A DNA stretch of 64,000 nt from Ruminococcaceae bacterium FB2012 (GTDB lineage: Bacteria > Bacillota > Clostridia > Oscillospirales > Ruminococcaceae): contig FMXS01000017.1 in the NCBI GenBank assembly GCA_900104495.1, positions 1 through 64,000 of the forward strand, read 5' to 3'. The translations under genes were made by a program, and so were the position numbers. Positions 61,296 to 64,000 of the stretch are shown one piece after another; positions within the stretch are counted from its first letter, which is position 1, and every line of letters starts with the position of its first letter. The notes below the pieces were generated by a model. The model saw nothing but the letters and a program-made list of their open reading frames with translations, did not search any database and was not told where the DNA came from.

Positions 61296-61793
61296 ATGAA
61301 AAAGGTTGCAGTCATCATGGGCTCGGACAGCGATTTCCCCATTGTTTCCAAGGCAGTCGCTGAGCTCAAGGCTTACGGAGTCCCCTTTGAGTGCCGTGTC
61401 ATGAGCGCTCACAGAACGCCCTCCGCCGCCTGCGATTTTGCTTCGTCGGCAAGGGACGAAGGCTTCGGCGTCATCATCTGCGCGGCAGGCATGGCGGCAC
61501 ATCTTGCAGGCGTTTTCGCAGGACACACTACCCTGCCCGTCATCGGCATACCGATGAAATCCGCCGCCCTCGACGGCATGGACGCATTGCTCGCCACGGT
61601 CATGATGCCCCCGGGAGTACCCGTTGCCACGGTAGGCATTGACGGCGCCAAGAACGCCGCTCTGCTGGCGATACAGATCCTGGCGGTCTCGGACGAGGCG
61701 CTGGCAAAGAAGCTCTCCGACGAGAAACAGAAAATGGCCCAGGGCGTTTACGCCAAGGACAAGGCCCTCCAGGAGAAGCTGGAGATGCTGTGA
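61296..61793 (+). CDS. purE: 5-(carboxyamino)imidazole ribonucleotide mutase
   Basis: PurE moves the carboxyl group of N5-CAIR to form CAIR in IMP synthesis. The 165-residue protein has the family signature MGSDSDFPIVSKA, SAHRTP and GFGVIICAAGMAAHLAGVFAGHTTLPVIGIPM. A GGAGG site precedes ATG 61296. It is the first of purE-purC-purM. Confidence 0.96.
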   Translation: MKKVAVIMGSDSDFPIVSKAVAELKAYGVPFECRVMSAHRTPSAACDFASSARDEGFGVIICAAGMAAHLAGVFAGHTTLPVIGIPMKSAALDGMDALLATVMMPPGVPVATVGIDGAKNAALLAIQILAVSDEALAKKLSDEKQKMAQGVYAKDKALQEKLEML

Positions 61794-61850
61794 TCTTCAA
61801 TGCACAACATATGGGAATAATACAATAACATAATTCAGGAGGAAATCAAA

Positions 61851-62567
61851 ATGTCAAACGTAACAAAAGGCGCACAGCTCTATGAAGGCAAGGCTAAGAA
61901 AGTATTCGCAACAAGCGATCCCGATCTCGTGATCGTTGACTACAAGGACGACGCTACCGCATTCAACGGCGTGAAGAAGGGCACTATCACCGGCAAGGGC
62001 GTCATCAACAACAAGATGACCAACTTCATGTTCAGAATGCTGGAAAAGGAAGGCGTTCCCACCCATTTCGTTGAGGAGCTATCCGACAGAGAAACTCTCG
62101 TCAAGAAGGTTTCTATCGTTCCTCTCGAGGTCATCATCAGAAACGTTGCCGCCGGTTCCTTCTCCAAGAGAATGGGCGTCGAGGAAGGCAAGGCTCTGCT
62201 CTGCCCGATCCTTGAGTACAGCTACAAGAACGACGATCTGGGCGACCCCTTCATCAATGACTACTACGCTCTGGCTCTCGGCCTCTGCACCAAGGAAGAG
62301 CTGGACACCATCGCTAAGTATGCCTTCAAGGTAAACGAGTTCATGGTGAAGTTCTTCAAGGGCATCGGCGTTGACCTTATCGACTTCAAGATCGAGTTCG
62401 GCAAGACCTCCGACGGCACTATCATCCTGGCCGACGAGATCAGCCCCGACACCTGCCGCTTCTGGGATTCCAAGACCCACGAGAAGCTGGATAAGGACCG
62501 TTTCCGCAGAGATATGGGCGGCGTAGAGGAAGCTTATCAGGAAATGATGAAGCGCATCGGTCTCTGA
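61851..62567 (+). CDS. purC: Phosphoribosylaminoimidazole-succinocarboxamide synthase
   Basis: SAICAR synthetase joins CAIR and aspartate in purine synthesis. The 238-residue protein has LYEGKAKKVFAT near the N-terminus, VPLEVIIRNVAAGSF and LADEISPDTCRFWD, all family blocks. It follows purE by 57 bases. Confidence 0.96.
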   Translation: MSNVTKGAQLYEGKAKKVFATSDPDLVIVDYKDDATAFNGVKKGTITGKGVINNKMTNFMFRMLEKEGVPTHFVEELSDRETLVKKVSIVPLEVIIRNVAAGSFSKRMGVEEGKALLCPILEYSYKNDDLGDPFINDYYALALGLCTKEELDTIAKYAFKVNEFMVKFFKGIGVDLIDFKIEFGKTSDGTIILADEISPDTCRFWDSKTHEKLDKDRFRRDMGGVEEAYQEMMKRIGL

Positions 62568-62610
62568 TACTGTACGTTTAGTTGATAACAATAAAGGGGA
62601 ATATTATTCT

Positions 62611-63645
62611 ATGAAAAGTTTTTCCGAAAGCTACAAGGCCGCGGGCGTTGACGTTACCGCCGGCTATAAGGCAGTTGAGCTGATGAAGCAGCACGTTGCA
62701 AGGACAATGACAAGCGGCGTCCTCAGCGGGATCGGCGGCTTCGGCGGACTGTTCGAGCTGGACCTTGAGGGCATTAAAAAGCCCGTCCTCGTTTCGGGCA
62801 CCGACGGCGTAGGCACCAAGCTGAAGATCGCGTTCCTTATGGACAAGCACGACACCGTGGGCATCGACTGCGTGGCAATGTGCGTCAACGATATTATCTG
62901 CTGCGGTGCAAAGCCGCAGTTCTTCCTGGACTATGTGGCCTGCGGCAAGAACATCCCCGAGAAGATCGCCGAGATCGTTTCGGGCGTGGCCGAGGGCTGC
63001 GTTCAGTCGGGGGCGGCGCTTATCGGCGGCGAGACTGCCGAAATGCCCGGCTTCTATCCCATTGACGAATACGATCTGGCCGGCTTTGCGGTGGGCGTCG
63101 TGGACAAGGACAAGATCCTCAAACCCGACACTCAGAAGGCCGGGGACGTACTGATCGCGATCAAGTCCAGCGGCGTACACTCCAACGGCTTCTCGCTGGT
63201 GAGAAAGGTGTTCACCGTCAACGAGCAGAACCTGGCAAGGCACTACGCCGAGCTGGGCACGACTCTGGGCAACGTCCTGCTGACACCTACAAAGATCTAC
63301 GTCAAGGCGATAATGAATCTGATAGACAAGGTCACCGTCAAGTCGGTATCGCATATCACCGGCGGCGGCTTCTACGAGAACATCCCGCGTTCGCTGCCGA
63401 AGGGCATTTCCGCGAAGATCGAAAGAAGCGCAGTTCAGGTACTGCCTATCTTTGACCTTATCATGCACACGGGCAACATCCCCGAGAGGGATATGTTCAA
63501 CACCTTCAACATGGGCGTCGGCATGATCGTCTGTGTTGATAAAAACGATGCGGACAAGGCGATCGCTGCTATCAAGGAGGCCGGCGAGGAGGCTTATGTC
63601 CTCGGTGAGCTCTGCGACAGCGACGAGGGCGTTATCATCTGCTGA
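62611..63645 (+). CDS. purM: Phosphoribosylformylglycinamidine cyclo-ligase
   Basis: PurM (AIR synthetase) closes the imidazole ring. The 344-residue protein has VSGTDGVGTKLKIAF, VAMCVNDIICCGAKPQFFLDY, GGETAEMPGFYP, VSHITGGGFYENIPR and the C-terminal GVGMIVCVD. ATG 62611 follows AAAGGGGA. A terminator at 63654-63687 ends the unit; other pur genes are not in the window. Confidence 0.96.
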   Translation: MKSFSESYKAAGVDVTAGYKAVELMKQHVARTMTSGVLSGIGGFGGLFELDLEGIKKPVLVSGTDGVGTKLKIAFLMDKHDTVGIDCVAMCVNDIICCGAKPQFFLDYVACGKNIPEKIAEIVSGVAEGCVQSGAALIGGETAEMPGFYPIDEYDLAGFAVGVVDKDKILKPDTQKAGDVLIAIKSSGVHSNGFSLVRKVFTVNEQNLARHYAELGTTLGNVLLTPTKIYVKAIMNLIDKVTVKSVSHITGGGFYENIPRSLPKGISAKIERSAVQVLPIFDLIMHTGNIPERDMFNTFNMGVGMIVCVDKNDADKAIAAIKEAGEEAYVLGELCDSDEGVIIC

Positions 63646-63653
63646 TAATTCAT

Positions 63654-63687
63654 AGGAGGGTGGATATTCTTCGCCCTCCTTGTTTTA
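63654..63687 (+). terminator. Terminator after purM
   Basis: AGGAGGG / CCCTCCT stem with a 13-base loop followed by TGTTTT, just after the purM stop. Confidence 0.7.
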
Positions 63688-63703
63688 AAACGGGAGACAG
63701 TCA

Positions 63704-64000
63704 ATGCAGATCAAGAATGAAAAGCTAAGGATATTCCTGCGGCGCAAGGGGCAGTATTTCATCGGCGGAGCGCTGGTGGCGGCCTTCATCGGGCTGATGA
63801 TCCTCGGGATGAACAAAAGCGTCTTGATCGGGGACGATTACATAAGCACCAAAAAGGTACAGGAGAAGATTGAGGATAAAATCGAAGAGCAGTTCGGCAG
63901 CACCTCCGAAGCCAAGGATGACATCTGGGACAGGTATTACGGGCTGAATGATCTGGGACTTCGGTATGACGCACATATCGCCGATCTTGACGGGGAGATG
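63704..64000 (+). CDS. Membrane protein, partial at the window end
   Basis: The first 99 codons of a gene (MQIKNEKLRIFLRRKGQYF...) are visible. After a basic head there is one TM segment (about 20-38, IGGALVAAFIGLMILGM), then a soluble region with coiled-coil-like EKIEDKIEEQFG and later GLNDLGLRYDAHIADLDGEM. A GGGAG site precedes ATG 63704. No family can be assigned from this fragment. Confidence 0.7.
   Translation, partial: MQIKNEKLRIFLRRKGQYFIGGALVAAFIGLMILGMNKSVLIGDDYISTKKVQEKIEDKIEEQFGSTSEAKDDIWDRYYGLNDLGLRYDAHIADLDGEM

Overview
The window looks like a chromosomal segment of an anaerobic, spore-forming member of the Clostridia, most like a Ruminococcus-type Oscillospiraceae genome. The evidence is a complete spoIIAA-spoIIAB-sigF operon, a germination protease (gpr) gene, two secreted proteins with type I dockerins, cytoplasmic GH43 and pullulanase genes, and a lineage-typical arrangement of fused housekeeping genes (cmk-plsC and ispH-rpsA). 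Almost every promoter I could find is a sigma-A type with a 17-base spacer, and standard-code ORFs are densely packed on both strands.

Layout. 1-300: the 5' part of an IS200-type transposase with an end hairpin. 363-1540: rplJ-rplL behind an L10 autoregulatory leader. 1.6-6 kb: a small membrane coiled-coil protein, a CPA2 antiporter, a 2-TM protein, rpsT and the divergent gpr. 6.1-7.6 kb: an orphan solute-binding lipoprotein. 7.65-8.25 kb: a GC-rich non-coding composite repeat whose inverted relative lies at 54.6-55.05 kb. 8.3-19.8 kb: a PurF-like protein lacking the N-terminal cysteine, a divergent MetRS, a nitrilase-family amidase, cmk-plsC, ispH-rpsA, a class A PBP and a THUMP methyltransferase. 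19.9-24.5 kb: secG and rnr, with a reversed dockerin gene between them. 24.5-33.9 kb: a seven-gene leftward operon (uppP, ftsK/spoIIIE, P-loop kinase, ygiQ, metallo-beta-lactamase, rpiR-type regulator, HI0933-type flavoprotein). 34-36.6 kb: a lipoprotein and spoIIA. 36.9-40.6 kb: MraY-type transferase, flippase-like membrane protein, pssA and psd, a membrane-lipid/envelope set. 40.7-43.6 kb: pullulanase and an NlpC/P60 lipoprotein. 43.7-48.3 kb: ECF sigma factor, anti-sigma-like protein, lipoprotein and VWA lipoprotein. 48.5-50.9 kb: araD and a GH43 enzyme. 51-58.4 kb: a Spo0A-like protein with a degenerate receiver and its own 0A box, a membrane-anchored MerR regulator, a MutS-type ATPase and an FtsX-type ABC exporter. 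58.4-61 kb: rsmA, an interrupted LRR-dockerin gene and a small ORF. 61-64 kb: purE-purC-purM behind a leader that appears to encode a short peptide followed by a terminator.

How parts fit together. The envelope theme is strong: undecaprenyl phosphate recycling (uppP), lipid II precursor synthesis (MraY type), PE synthesis (pssA, psd), PG polymerisation (PBP1), lipoproteins and an ECF-controlled surface module. Carbohydrate capacity here is intracellular (pullulanase, GH43, araD), fed presumably by transporters elsewhere. No CRISPR array, tRNA, rRNA or prophage was seen. The most unusual items are the Spo0A-like paralogue, the Cys-less PurF paralogue, the purE leader peptide, the paired composite repeats and the membrane-tethered MerR next to a truncated MutS-family ATPase.
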